Shown: positions 46,285 through 58,575 of the stretch, in pieces
Layout: every line of letters starts with the position of its first letter
How positions within the stretch are numbered: position 1 is the stretch's first letter
Assembly (NCBI RefSeq): GCF_905220365.1
Contig: NC_061143.1
Location: 3,348,001 to 3,412,000 of the forward strand
Direction of reading: 5' to 3'
Origin: Vanessa cardui
Lineage: Eukaryota > Arthropoda > Insecta > Lepidoptera > Nymphalidae
DNA: 64,000 nucleotides
Notes under the pieces: generated by a model
Seen by the model: the letters and a program-made list of their open reading frames with translations, nothing else
What the model was told of the DNA's origin: nothing
Databases searched by the model: none
Made by a program: the position numbers and the translations under genes

Positions 46285-47505
46285 TATTTTAACTCGGAGA
46301 CAAGGCTTCAATAGGGAAGATGCAATGTTTTCATTTTTGTGTTTATTATATTATATACCACAAGTATATTAAAAATCCAGAAAACACTAGTTTATTGCAA
46401 TTTTCCCACAAAAACGGACCTATATTTCGTATAACGTCACTCCTGTCTGTCACTGGCACATTGATCGTACTTGTCTGCACTGACTTTCGTACTTATGCAT
46501 TTTTTCGCGACATTTGAGATACTTTTATGTAAAAATTTAATTTGGACTACTCGATACTCTGAAAAAAGCCGTATTGACGTATGTCTTGTGCTAATGTGTC
46601 AATCTACTTCAACAAAGTTTTCAAATAAATGGACTTTGAGTGGACCTTCTGACTCTTAACTGCGAAAAAAGTTGTTTTAAGCTGAAAGTAGGTTTTTCAA
46701 AACAGAATGCTTTGACGAACTCAACTTTCATTGTTATTCGAAATACTTTTTTACTTTTTTTCCAACTATAACGTCAAATAAGTAGTCGTAACAGGAGTGA
46801 CGTCACTGAACGCTATTTGTGATTTGAAATACGTTCCGTTTCAAGTTACTTTAATTTGTAATTATTGCTGGAAACAACATTATATCAAATATTAATCTTG
46901 CAGTAGCCCAGTGGCCATTGGCTAATTGTGATAAAGTATTGCCAAAAACAGTCTGAAATCGAAGACCTTTTGGTACTGAAATAGGACAAATATTTGCACT
47001 GTACCTGCATTGTAATATGATTAAATTTTGTCGATCTTATGACTATTTACATCGGATTTTATTTTATAATTGTCGTAACCACCAAGTGTTTCCTTAATAT
47101 TATTCACTTTTTTATAATTTAGAAATGAATACACTGAGTCAATACAGAAAATAATCTTTAATAGTGGCTTATAGTGGCAGCTGCAGCAGTACAGCTAGCA
47201 AATTTTATTTGTATGGCTTAATCCCCTCAAAATAAATAACATACTTAGATAAAAACGTATCACGTAGAAAAATATAAACTACTCATATACATTCTGATTC
47301 TAACCGACAGATTAAGAAATATTCAGATATATTTAATTTCATACTTGAAAACGTACACAAACCGTGTTGTGTTACATTAAGAGAAGAGAGATCGTTAAGC
47401 ATCATTGGTTTATAAATAGGGTTTTAATCATTATTTTATCCATAGTAATATGTAAGGAAAATACTTATTATTCTGCTCAGAACTTTAGGTTATTGAGATA
47501 ACATA
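46285..47505. other. UGT-3 3' flank; possible small inverted-repeat element
   Basis: 46434-46446 (ACGTCACTCCTGT) and 46791-46803 (its inverse) are 13-bp inverted repeats about 370 bp apart, possibly MITE ends, but I cannot show a target duplication. About 46900-47010 matches the UGT-1 3' flank. No gene recognised. Confidence 0.4.
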
Positions 47506-47507
47506 TC

Positions 47508-47870
47508 ATCACTATATATTATAAAACAAACTCCCACGGTCACGTCCATCTGTCTGTATGTTCGCGATGAACTCTAAAACTACTGAACGGATTTTCACGC
47601 GGTTTGCACTAATTGACAGAGTGTAATTCCTGTGGAAGTTTTGGGTATATAATTTCTTAAGGTTTTTGTGCAAATAAATTGATAGATAGATAGATCGACA
47701 ATTGTTAAAGATGTCAAAAATATCAAGCCACCAAGGAGTTATCATTTCAATAATAAAGATATTTCAGTGTATTTAATAAACCATCAGAAAATATATAAGT
47801 AAATAAAAAGTTAAAAATATAAAAAAAAATCTTATGTGCAACCACCCGTTTGCCCTAAGGCGGGTCGGGT
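47508..47870 (+). mobile_element. Helitron-like nonautonomous element (weak)
   Basis: Starts TCATCACTATATATTATAAA and contains 'CTAAAACTACTGAACGGATT', typical of nonautonomous Helitron 5' regions. The 3' end is not clear; a GGCGGGTCGGG hairpin-like region near 47861 may mark it. Confidence 0.4.
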
Positions 47871-49377
47871 TTACAAAGAAATTGATAAAAACGTCTAATG
47901 TACAATAAGTTAATAAATTGTTGATGATAAGAACAGATTACTAGTAAAGCCTAAATGTATGTATAAATTTATATAAATTATAATAATGATACACTACAGC
48001 TTCTAAACGATATATTCTAGGTATTTAAACATACCACCAATAAAATAATTATATAAAATAATAATCTTGCGTTACACAGGGAACAATTTTTGGAACAATT
48101 ACTTTCAACGTTTCTGTCATTGAAGCCTTCAAATGCCTTTTTTACCAAAAAAAGATCTGAAAAATTGCATTTATACAATTTTAATAGAATAATAAAAATG
48201 AATGATATAACCAAAATTTAAAATCAACTCCGGCATAAATATTCTCATCAAACTACAGAATTGGATTGGATTCGAAGTGTTGTATCTGAAGAAATCAGAA
48301 CACTCTAGGCCTCATAGTGCGCAAAAGCAATAATATAAAAATAATTGAATCAAAGAGACACTGCTAAGAAAAGTCTATTCTCCTCTCATGGGGAAGTTTT
48401 GAAGTTTATTCCTATACACTGTGCACATGTAGGGCAAGAGTCATGGAAACACATGAGAATTAAGTCAATCTATCACGTGTAGTTTCTCAGTCTCACCGTG
48501 TGATATATCCTGATTGAGTACGAGGTGAATTTTTAAAACATATTGTAAAATTTGTTGTAAACATTTTTTTTATTTGAGCAAAATACTGTATATTTAGATT
48601 CCTTTCACATTTTTAAGAATATAAAATAAGACCTTTCATATTCCATTTAGCTTATTATTGTTTGGAAAATATAGAGTTACTCATTGAACACTCCATCTAG
48701 TTAAACATGTTTGTACTTTTTTGCAGCAAGGATTATTTAAAGGCGGATTAAATTACTTAGCAAGTTCATAGCTTCAAACACAGATGTCGCTAACATCTGA
48801 AAAGCTAACGCATGACAAGATTTAACTTCAAAATTAGCCTGTGTTTTCGATGACTATTAAAATAAGAAGAACAGATTCTAGTCAGATCAGATTACTTAAA
48901 AACTTTAATAAAATACTTATACCAAATCATGGTTTCAGCTCAAAGGGAATTAATTTTTGTTTCATGACTTTTAAACCTTTCAAGATATTTAGAAGGAGAT
49001 TTCTGAACACACTCAACTCACTAACATAACTATTTGCCGCGCACTTTGTAGCACTATCGAATTTTATACATAAACGCATCAAATACAAATTGTAAAAAGG
49101 ATTTATGCGTCACTGTCTGATTTTACTTGTCATATATTTATATAGTATAATAAGGAAAAAATACTTCAGTAATTCTTCGTGTTTTAACACAACGAGGATG
49201 ATATGCGTTTCTGAGTCAGAATTAGTTTATTTTTGAAGACTATTCTTTAGAATTATTGTTATTTGAAACGCTTTGAAACAAAAGTGCGTCACAATAACAA
49301 GGCTATCTCATTCTATTTTAATTTTAATTTAAGTTTTTTTCAGCTCTGAACGCACAGGGGTCCAATAATATTTACCT
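47871..49377. other. No gene recognised
   Basis: AT-rich. Short open frames at 48017-48214 (-) and 48841-49029 (+) lack recognisable content. No repeat ends defined. Confidence 0.35.
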
Positions 49378-49795
49378 ACTAGCTGTGCCAGCGATTTCAT
49401 GCGCGTTTGTATTTACCAAACTTAACTTTTTAACGATTAAAACTATACGTAACGAAAATATATGTTGAATATAAGATACAAGCGACCGTCTTCACACGAG
49501 TGCATGCTGATCTTTACTAAATATACCCTACCTACTAAAGAATTTGTTTATTTACATTATCATAGAAACTTCTAAAATTGTCAGCGTTTCTTTACTATAT
49601 TGTCCATTTATGATACACAAAAATCTTTCTATTAAAATCGCTATATTATCCATGTTTTATACATAAAAACATTCATTTCGAATCACTCTATCAATTAAAA
49701 TAAAACCGCATCAAAATCATTTAATTTTAAATGTATGCATAGATCATGCATATGTATGGACAGACACCGACTTTGTTTTATACTATGTAATAATA
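49378..49795 (+). repeat. Family X repeat, copy 3
   Basis: 'CTTCACACGAGTGCATGCTG' through 'AACCGCATCAAAATCATTTA' to 'CCGACTTTGTTTTATACTAT', matching 4785-5035 with insertions. The start near CTAGCTGTGCCAGCG may belong to an adjoining Helitron-type 3' end. Confidence 0.6.
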
Positions 49796-50859
49796 ATAAA
49801 AGTTGTAAAGTAAAAACTGATTCAAGTTCGCTCGTTGTGTAATTAAGTGTAACTAGGGCTTAACTTTCCAATACTGACCGCAATAAATCAGGGCTTAAAA
49901 AGGCCACGTATATATATATCAAAACACATGGAATAAAAAATATAGTGCTTTTTAAATCATACTACAAAATCTTGATGTTTATTTTATCCGTTTATTCTCT
50001 ATATGGTTAAAAATAAAATCAAATCCAGCCGACTGTAAGCTTAGATCTTGTAAGCTACGCAACGGATTTTAATGCATATAACACGGATATAACACATGCA
50101 TATTATAGGCAATACCGTAAATAGCCTTTTCTGCGCCCTGTTCGAGCTTCTATAACTGCGCCCTATTTAAGCAGACCAACAGACAAGAGCAAAATGAAAA
50201 AACAATAGTCCTGCCCAGTCTGTCAATTCTTGCGCCCCCGAGAATCTACGCCCTGTGCCTGGGCACCGGTGGCACCGCCCTATTTACGCAACTGATTATT
50301 AGTGAGAAAAACCAATAATATAAACTTTCCTAGTCGAAGAAATTTCCTTTTTATTTCTTAATCTAAAAGTCGTATATACCCGTGTGAAACGTAAATAAGT
50401 CGATATTATATATAAGTAGCATAATATTGTTAGAACATTTCATTGTCATTCAATAACCTTCCATAATTCATTCCATTCCAATATTAATACTTTTGCGTAG
50501 TCTAAAATTTATTTCAACGGATTAAATTTAGATCTTTGGTCTCTACACAAATGTTTCAATCAACATCATCATAAACTACAAAAAAAACACTTGGTAATGA
50601 AAGCGTCTGCAGGGCTTCTAGACACATCAACGATTGTTTATTTTATTTTACTTTTAGTAGGACAACCAACAGTAGATGCAATATCACATAAAATTATTAC
50701 ATTTCAAAATCATTTTGGCAAATGTACTACACTATTTACAGGTAGTTTTACCATGCACAATTACACGACATTTATTAAAAATATAAATTGAGCTTTTTTA
50801 ACAATTACAAAATAATTAATAAAACCAATAAATATAAAACGTAAGCAGACGAGTCCTAG
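49796..50859. other. No gene recognised; possible repeat at 50120-50290
   Basis: 50120-50290 is GC-richer than its surroundings and holds three variants of GCGCCCT/CGCCCTATTT, suggesting an old repeat. The 66-codon frame at 50591-50791 has no support. Confidence 0.35.
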
Positions 50860-51035
50860 AGTGGAGACCGCGTCTCGGAAGGCGTAATGTAGGACGACCT
50901 CCGACCCGCTGGTCCGACGACATTCGCAGGATCACCGGTGGAGGCTGGATGAGGGATGCAGAGGACCGAGCAACGTGGCGCGCTTTGGGGGAGGCCTATG
51001 TTCAGCAGTGGACAGCAGTGGGCTGATGATGTGAT
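50860..51035 (+). pseudogene. RTE-type LINE 3' end
   Basis: Encodes the C-terminal ORF motif WRALGEAYVQQWTAV in one frame after a stretch with GGWMRDAEDRA, then a GGCTGATGATGTGAT tail. This ending with TGATGATG repeats is typical of RTE-clade LINEs. 5' truncated. Confidence 0.75.
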
Positions 51036-52084
51036 ATAACGTAAATGTAGTGTACACAGATCTGTAATAATATAATAAACATTATTGGACTTATATTGTA
51101 TATGGATATATATATTATCTGTCTATTTATGTATCTGTCCCCTCGAGTGACACACATCGCGGAAAGCGCGGGAATATAAATTATATGATTTGGGCGCGGG
51201 TGAAGACCGTGTGTGTGCACGGCGAGTGGATATTTAAATATAATATATATTTATATGTAACTTGTAAAACGATCTGACAATTATATATGTGAAAATTACA
51301 GTAAAATTAGAAATGAGCACAAAATAAAATCGATTGATCGATCGAACTAAATATTGGCTATCGTGTCTAATAAAAGGCTGATGATACACGCCGTGTCCGT
51401 ATCGGTGGGGGCGGTAGTGGCACTTAACAAAAAGATAAGAAACAATAATATACTTATTGATAACAATGACCTCAACAAATAAATTAGTTTCCACGTGAAA
51501 TTAAATACATCCTATACCTAAAACCTTAAATAAGTACTTAATAATAAATATTTTCTGTTAACCATATAAATTATGTGGTTATTTGTAAAACTTTAATATA
51601 TATTATTTAGTATCATGTTTAGAGTGATGTAAAAAAAATACATGGAAGACATTTTGAGTACGTTTCCATAGACCGTAAAAGAACCGAAGACGAGACAGTC
51701 GCCATTGGCAGTGCGAGCATAGTACATACCTCAATTTTAGGTACATCTCCTGGCTCCTGAATATTTTCATATATATTAGTGAAATATAATTATTATATTT
51801 GTAAAATAAACTTGTAAAGTATCCGACGAAGTATTTTACCTGCCTTTATCCTCAAGCATGATTCACGCCTTATGGTCATTACCGCAAACCTTGATCGGGT
51901 TTATAGCTCGCCACAATGTAGTCCAATGTTGTATATTTTAAACTTAAATATTATATAAAATGAAAGTATTTTAAATGAGAAAGGAAAAATACTTAAACGT
52001 ATAGGTACTTGAACATTTATCGAACACTATCGGGTGTCCTGCAAAACTTCGCGTTTATTCAAAAGGATTTTTAAAGAATTTCTA
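51036..52084. other. No gene recognised
   Basis: AT-rich. Two minus-strand open frames (51002-51220, 51234-51494) are tyrosine/isoleucine-rich products of AT composition. Nothing else supported. Confidence 0.35.
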
Positions 52085-52195
52085 AACCTTTTTCTTCGCT
52101 GGAAAAACGCTTTACGCGCTTGCCCCTCGTGATGGAAAGTTGGGGGGGGGGGGTGGTACTCTGGGTCTATTTGGCCAGTGAGCTTTTTCCGCTCT
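52085..52195 (+). mobile_element. Non-LTR retrotransposon 3' fragment
   Basis: 'TTCTTCGCTGGAAAAACGCT', 'TTTACGCGCTTGCCCCTCG' and a run of G are the inverse of 38780-38846. Same element family; ends not defined here. Confidence 0.5.
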
Positions 52196-52444
52196 CGAAA
52201 AATTAGTTATTTCTTTGTTATATTGCAACAACTTAGTAAATTGCAGTAATCCTCTTTTGTTTCTGCACATCTATTGAAGGGCTCTTCAGAGTGAGACCTT
52301 GACCGACTTTTATATGCAGCTATCGTCTCATAATCACTTGGACAGAAATCGACTTCCGCTATTAATGTATATAATGATAACATAGCATTTCGATATGGAT
52401 GTAAGATAGTAAGTGTGAGGTCTAAGAGCCTACTTGAATAATAT

Positions 52445-52785
52445 ATTGATATGGTTTAATCTATACAAATAACAAAATATGGAGTGTTTCTTTGTAATAT
52501 TAAAATAACCGCTTTTTACTTAGTGCATATATATGTACATGTATATCATATAAAAATACATGTTTTTAAAATTCTTGTCTGTCTGTCTGTCTGTCTGTTT
52601 GTTGCGACTAATCTCTTGAACGACTGGACCGATTTTTTCGGGATTTTCGGTGACAGATAGCTAATGTAATAAATAGTTGCTTACTTTGATTTTGGAATTA
52701 TATATAAAATAAAAATCAAGTGGTGCTGTAATGTCAGAACAACTTAAATTCAAACGCGTATAAAGTCACGGGCAGTTTCCTATAA
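52445..52785 (+). mobile_element. Nonautonomous Helitron-like element
   Basis: Starts near TCTATACAAATAACAAAATA and contains a (TGTC)n run and 'GACTGGACCGATTTTTTCGG', as in 7438-7719. The 3' end lies near CACGGGCAGTTTCCTAT, without a clean CTAG. Confidence 0.6.
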
Positions 52786-53414
52786 GCTATTACAAAGCAA
52801 ACAAAAAATACTTTTATAAGAACAGGCAGACGAATTATTGAAACGTTTACGAGCATTGGCTTTTATTTAATCTGTATACGTGTGTAATAAAACTAATAAC
52901 ATAACATTAATTTATATCACTACATAAATTTAACAATCGATACATATATTATTTATCCGCTTATTGTATATAATTATATACTTTTACCGTCCACCCACGA
53001 ATCTAGCTTTCTTCTGCCCTGCCCGTTCAAAATCCACCGCCTTTTGTTTTTCTCGTGCCAGGCAGTACCAGTCGCCGCACCTCGCCACGAGAGGAAATCA
53101 TGGGAATCCCACAATGAGGCTTCGATAACCGAATCAATAATTATACTTATAATTGTTATTTCAATTAAAAACGTATTTAAACATAAGCCGTACTAAATAT
53201 TAATATTTCATTTAAAATTATATAAGTATATTATAAAAAATCATGACAAATGTATATTTATACATGTATTATAAATGTGACAACAACACAACACCTGTCT
53301 ATCTGGCATGAAGAAATTTTGAACTTTGAGGAAGAACAAAGACTTTAAACATAACCAGCCCATAAAGAGCGTGCGAACAGCTATCTACCAATAGTATTAT
53401 GTAAAGATATATAT
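52786..53414. other. No gene recognised; GC-richer block 52990-53110
   Basis: 52990-53110 (CCGTCCACCCACGAATCTAG to TCGCCACGAGAGGAAATC) stands out by base composition and is probably transposon-derived, but I cannot place it in a family. Confidence 0.4.
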
Positions 53415-54236
53415 AGAGCATACAGAATTGAAATAGATTAAAAAGAGACAAGAATATTAATTACTTTAAAAGTTTAAATAATTTACTAATAAACCAAAAA
53501 TATTTCTAAGTAACTTAGGAAATATCTTAACATAAATAAATCACCAAATCATACATATTGAATTAAATTACTTACTCAGTTGAAATTATATAATATAATC
53601 ATAATCTAAATAACACATAAATAATGACACGAAACACTTATTAAAAACTAGCTTTTGCCCGCGACTTCGTTCGCATGGACTTCAGGTTCGTCCCGTCTAG
53701 TCTAGTAATCGCTTAAAATCGCTTCGTAAATAAGTCATTATTTCTCGTACAAAGTAAAGGATAAAAAATGGTTATTGTGGGTTATTCCTAAGAGATAAAC
53801 ATATACCACCAGGGACTTTTTTGTAGACCTTTTTAAGTTGTACAATACTGTAGTACATTGTTTTGATCTATCTTGTAGGATTCAGTCAGCGTTTGCAATG
53901 TAAGCGCAAAAAATGTGTTTTTTTACGACCTCACATTAGAAACCTCAAAAATTGTAGCCTATGTGTTATTCTGATGTATAAGCTGTATTGTGGTAAAGTT
54001 TCACTCAAATCCATTCAGTAGTTTTTACGTGAAAGAGTAACAAACATCCATACATCCATACATACAAACTTTCGCCTTTATAATAGTAGTAGGATTATAA
54101 TTCACACAAATATCAACCTTACAGTCCGCGACGAAAAAAAAAACAATGGCGGTTTAATTCAGTTTCGCGCGCTTTTGTTTTTTTTTTATTTTTTTATTTG
54201 TTTTAGTCAGTTGGATGGATAAAGGAAACTCCTTAA
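53415..54236 (-). mobile_element. Solo LTR split by a Helitron
   Basis: Minus-strand copy of the 31295-36198 LTR. 53415-53647 matches the LTR 3' half (CTTAACATAAATAAATCACC inverse) and 54095-54236 the 5' half (AGTTTCGCGCGCTTTTGTTT inverse). No internal region lies beside it, so it is a recombined solo LTR, clearly older than the full element. Confidence 0.75.
53648..54094 (-). mobile_element. Lep1-like nonautonomous Helitron
   Basis: On the minus strand it starts TCCTACTACTATTATAAAGG at 54094 and ends GCGGGCAAAAGCTAG at 53648, with a hairpin-forming CGAACGAAGTCGCGGGC. Inserted between A and T inside the solo LTR. 447 bp, noncoding. Confidence 0.85.
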
Positions 54237-54284
54237 TATGTATAAAACTTTCGGAAATATGTGATATATATTACAGATAATAAA

Positions 54285-54700
54285 TATTTTTTTAAACCAA
54301 CTTCCAAAAAAAGGAAAAGGTTATCAATTAGTCTGTATTTTTTTGGTACCTCATAACTTTTGACTGTAAACCGGTTTTAATTTTTTTTTATTTGAAAGCT
54401 TGTGCTTCCCGTGTGATCCTATCTTAATTTGGTCCAGTTCTGATAATTGTATAAACATGAAAACCATATTATCATTGTTATATTATATTTTTTTTGGGAA
54501 TGTATCTATAAATATTATATTATTTTTTTGGAAATATCCTTTCTACTTTTTTTTCTTCAAGTACCTATAGTTTGGTGAAAGTTTTTAATTTCTTTTCAAT
54601 TATCTTTACTACCTACTATTTAGTGTAAGTATATTAAATTGTTTTGAAATAGTGTATAGTTTGAAGTCGGTTTTTTTTTTTGTTAAAATTTTTGTTTATT
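54285..54700 (+). mobile_element. Lepidopteran MITE, copy with both ends
   Basis: Starts 'AACCAACTTCCAAAAAAAGG', passes 'CTCATAACTTTTGACTG', ends 'TTTGAAGTCGGTTTTTTTTT'. Same family as 4255-4650 and the foldback at 5400-5975. Confidence 0.7.
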
Positions 54701-55144
54701 TATAACGGTTAATATTTATAATTATTGATAGCCCTGATCATTGTGTATCGAGACTCAAAGTTTTGTCATAAGGTAATCTTAGTATGCGCGTGCGCGGCGA
54801 ATCGACGAGTCAGTTCTGTAAAATGCAGTGAATTGTGACATTGATTTTTTATACGGATCAATATTTAACGAATACGGTAATTGTTATCGTTTATATTTAA
54901 AATGAGTTTTAGATTATTTATTTTTTTTCATTTTTAAGATTAAAGGTATTTACTGTAACTAAATGACTGTAGGAACAGTGATAAGAATCTCGTGATATTT
55001 AAAAAAGTAATTAAAATAAATATACAATAAATTAATTTCCAAAATAAATTTAATTATGAGTGAAAGTTAAATGGTATAATATTGTTTGTAATTAATCACT
55101 ATTTTTTTTAAATATATTTATGTGATCAAAATCTAAATTAAAAG
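54701..55144. other. No gene recognised
   Basis: AT-rich, no supported feature. Confidence 0.35.
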
Positions 55145-55395
55145 TGAAATTCAAAATATACCTTATTCAAGGAGGCATTTATAAGCACTTTTGAATCGTC
55201 ATTTAACATAGTACATAATATAGTTTATATTAAGTGAAGTTACCATCAAAATCCATATTGTAAGAAACCCAGTAGTTACTCTTTTTCAATATTTAAAACA
55301 CAAATTCGTGTTAGTTAAATACAATTATTTAAATGAATATATCCTGCTTGGAACTCAACAGGTTAATTTAAATTAACTCCACGCTTTTTTATTGA
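55145..55395 (-). mobile_element. CR1/Jockey-type LINE 3' end, minus
   Basis: Carries the inverse of AAGTGCTTATAAA, TGGTAACTTCACTT and the 'TTGAGTTCCAAGCAGG' segment. Diverged from the 37-kb copy. Abuts a plus-strand copy at 55396, giving a head-to-head inverted pair. Confidence 0.75.
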
Positions 55396-55562
55396 CTTTG
55401 TGTTTTTTAAATGTCAAAAAAGAGTAACTACTGAGTTTCTTGCCGGTTCTTCTCGGTAGAATCTACTTTCCGAACCGGTGGTTGCTTCACTTAATTGTGA
55501 AATGACGATTCAAAAGTGCTTTTAAAAGCGTAATTGAATAAAGTTTATTTTGATTTGATTTA
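55396..55562 (+). mobile_element. CR1/Jockey-type LINE 3' end, plus
   Basis: 'TTCTTGCCGGTTCTTCTCGG' to the tail AATAAAGTTTATTTTGATTT. Much less diverged than its inverted neighbour, so it inserted later. Confidence 0.8.
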
Positions 55563-56224
55563 TCCATAGTCCACATTGCTTGTAGGACATTGAAATTGAA
55601 ATTAGTTACATTTTTTCCCAAATTTTCAATTTAACAATAAATACGTCGTAAGAAATTGCGTCACAGTTGTATTCACCAACTCACTTTGGATTAGCGCGAT
55701 GAGAATATCAGCAAATGCATAACATACTTAGTATTAGACACTTAGTATAATACATTAAAGGTCCATCAACATATCGAATAGAACAAAGGCAGTTACTAAT
55801 CAAGAGATCTCCAAAACTATAATTCCGATTAACTTGAAATACAGGCATGTATACTATTTGTGATATCACTCAGAAAGGAAGGAAGGAAGTTTTTGAATAT
55901 CATCTTTAATCTAGAGAAATGAGAAATGTTACTTATACGAAATGGACTGGTCATATGTTATCATTAGCATAAAATAAAAAAAATCTGTGCCAATGATATG
56001 CCAATTGCCATATATTATATTACATGAAGCGGTACTAGAGTTAGAACAATAAGGATAATTTAAAGCGTTTGTAAATAATATTGCATCATACACTATGTAA
56101 ATTGAGTTGGCGATTGTGATTTAAGATACTTATTATATATATGTATGTCCAAACAAACGAGGTCGTTCTCCGCGATATGCACGAACTTCAATGCATTTGT
56201 CATTAATATACTATATATTTAAGA
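55563..56224. other. No gene recognised
   Basis: AT-rich, no supported feature. Confidence 0.35.
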
Positions 56225-56790
56225 GGAAAGTAATATATAGTATCAACCAAAGTCGCTTCAGTTGTCTGTGTCTATGTATGTCTGTGTCTTTAAAATTACG
56301 CAACCGAGTTTGATGCGGTTTTTCTCAGTAGATAGCTTGATTCAAGAAAAAGGTTTTTCTGTTTAATAAATACACAGTGTAGTAGAGAAACACTGAGAAT
56401 TTTAGAGATGTTAAATGATGTCGTTAATTAACATTTTTTTCGTTTTAATTGAAAAATAATGTAATACAGTATTATACACCTAAAAAAGGTCTTCAAAAAG
56501 TCTGCGATGGTATACGACTATCTCTTAGGGATAACCCACAATAACTATTTTTCATCCTTAATTTTTTTTGAGAAATAATGGTTTATTTTCGAAGCGATTT
56601 TAAGCAATGTGTGATTAATCCGTATTCAATTAAGCACCTTAAGAACGTTGTGCATATAATGAACATGAATATGGCGTATTAGCGGATTGAGCGGTTTGTG
56701 TGGTCTAACTAACGGCTGAAAATCTGTGAACGCTGTAAGACACTGTAGTATATTTAGTATCAGCAATGCAGTCGCGCGAAGCCAGGCGGG
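56225..56790 (-). repeat. Family X repeat, minus copy
   Basis: Inverse layout: 'GTATCAACCAAAGTCGCTTC' at the left, then GTTTGATGCGGTTTTTCTCA and, at the right, 'AGTCGCGCGAAGCCAGGCGG'. The interior includes 'GATAACCCACAATAACTATT', shared with Lep1-like sequences, so the copy is composite. Confidence 0.55.
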
Positions 56791-56809
56791 TCGCTAATTA
56801 TTTATAATT

Positions 56810-57370
56810 GACTACGACTTCGCACGAGTGCATTGCTGATACTAAATATACTACAAAATGTCTTACAACGTTCACTTCTTTTTTGTCATTAGACAAAAAG
56901 TATTTAAGGAACTTAGATAAAGATTATTATTGTAGATTACCCTTAAGGAATAAACATATTAACCACTTAGCTGTTTTAAGATCTTTTTAAGGTGCACAAA
57001 ATCAAAAATCATAAAAATCTAAATATACTTTTTTCAAGTGGGCTTTTACAAGCACTTCTGAATCGTCACTTAACAATTAAGTGAAGCTACCACCGGTTCG
57101 GAAAGTAGATTCTACCGAGAAGAACCGGCAAGAAACTCAGTAGTTACTCTTTTTCAACATTAAAAAAAAACAGTCATGTTAGTTTAGCTAAAAAATGGCT
57201 TTACGTCATAACATTAAAAACCTCTAAAATACCAGTGTTTATCTATTATATAATGTATGTATTACACATATAAACCTTCCAGTTGAATCAATATATCTAT
57301 TGAACAAAAACGCATCAAAGCATAATACACGTGTACCGACAGCGATAAGTAACTTTATTTTATACTACGT
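56810..57370 (+). repeat. Family X repeat, plus copy with nested LINE
   Basis: 'GACTTCGCACGAGTGCATTG' to 'AACTTTATTTTATACTACG'. Lies head to head with 56225-56790 across about 20 bp. A LINE fragment at 57005-57190 interrupts it. Confidence 0.6.
57005..57190 (-). mobile_element. CR1/Jockey-type LINE 3' end
   Basis: Inverse of AGTGCTTGTAAAAGCC, ACCGGTGGTAGCTTCACTTA and GGTTCTTCTCGGTAGAATCT; 5' truncated. Confidence 0.8.
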
Positions 57371-57654
57371 GAAGATACATTGTAGAAATAAGTCGTATTT
57401 CAACTATCATAAAAAGTTTTTTTTTTTTGTTATACGGGTCTACAATTAAAGTAGTATATATAGCCGAGAAACTCCTTTTAAAATACTCAATTCGCATGTT
57501 AACTTTTTCCTTTCACTCATACAAACTTGTTTTTACTCTACATAAAGTTGAACTAAATACCAAAATGTAATGAATATAACACTTTTTTTATTGAAAAAGG
57601 CTCAAAAAACCCGTTTTAATCGAATTCTTGAAATGGTATGTTCAGTATTTAATT

Positions 57655-57735
57655 TAATATAAACCTCTACTTCGGAATGTAGATTCTACGCAGAACCGAC
57701 AAGAAATTCTGTAGTTACTCATTGACACTAGTATA
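57655..57735 (-). mobile_element. CR1/Jockey-type LINE fragment
   Basis: 'CGGAATGTAGATTCTACGCA' and 'CCGACAAGAAATTCTGTAGT' are a decayed inverse piece of the same 3' UTR. Confidence 0.55.
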
Positions 57736-57827
57736 CATAAGTATGTTTGTTATCATCTATGTATGTAATCATTTATTGATGATAGCTCTATAAATGATTA
57801 ATGACTTAGAAAAGATTAATATATACA

Positions 57828-58382
57828 GACAACAAAAAAGCGTGCAGGTAGGTAATACTGTAATATGTAATATACTACATACATAATTGTATTTAATTAA
57901 CACAATTTTTTTTCTTTAAACGTTGAGAAAGAGTAAAAAAGAGTTTCTTACCGGTTCTTCTCGGTAGTATCTACATTTTGAACCAGTGGTAACAATGGCG
58001 GATTTACCAATAGGCTAAGTAGGGTGGAGCCTAGGGCGGCAGATTTATAAGGGCGACAAATTTTGACCAAATTTTTTATTACAGATTTAAAAAAAAACTT
58101 ATACTTATATGTATACACATTACGTCCGTAATCCGTATACTCGTCACTACATAGCGGGTTGGAAAAATAATCTAGTAACTGACAGATATATCACCTAGTT
58201 TATAATCATAATAATAACGGGAAAAAAACGATGTAATGAGGACGATAGAACACAAATCATAAATGTTGCAAAGTAGGGGTGGCAAAAATTGAATAGACTA
58301 CTAGCCTACTAGCGGAAGATTTGTAAATCCGCCATTGAGTGGTAGCTTCACTTAATGCAGTTATTAAATGACGATTCAAAAG
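57828..58382 (+). mobile_element. CR1/Jockey-type LINE 3' end split by hAT
   Basis: 'AAAAAAGCGTGCAGG' (end of ORF2), then 'TTACCGGTTCTTCTCGGTAG' to 57992. It resumes at 58338 with GTGGTAGCTTCACTTAATGC and AATGACGATTCAAAAG. The hAT element at 57993-58337 lies between. Confidence 0.75.
57993..58337. mobile_element. hAT-type nonautonomous element
   Basis: Inverted ends CAATGGCGGATTTAC and GTAAATCCGCCATTG, flanked by AGTGGTAA/AGTGGTAG (57985-57992, 58338-58345; one mismatch). CAATG ends and an 8-bp duplication fit hAT. The LINE 3' UTR reads on across the site, fixing both boundaries. 345 bp. Confidence 0.85.
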
Positions 58383-58575
58383 ACAAGTGGCAGAATTTCT
58401 ATGAAATTTGTCACATGCAGGTTTCCTCACGATGTTATCCTTCACCGCTGAACACGAGATGAATTATAAAGACAAATTAAGCACATGAATCAGCGGAGCT
58501 TGCCTGGGTTTGAACCCGCAATCATCGGTTAAGATGCACGCGTTTTAACCACTGTGCCATCTCGACTCCTGTATG
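58383..58575 (-). mobile_element. tRNA-derived SINE, minus
   Basis: 'CTTCACCGCTGAACACGAG' then an inverse tRNA-like head with 'GGGTTTGAACCCGCAATCAT' and 'TTTTAACCACTGTGCCATCT'. The distal body is truncated at the LINE boundary. Confidence 0.8.

Noticed and set aside
50591..50791. 66-codon open frame with a hydrophobic start
   Set aside because: Looks like a signal peptide at first sight, but there is no further support from motif, repeat or neighbouring gene.
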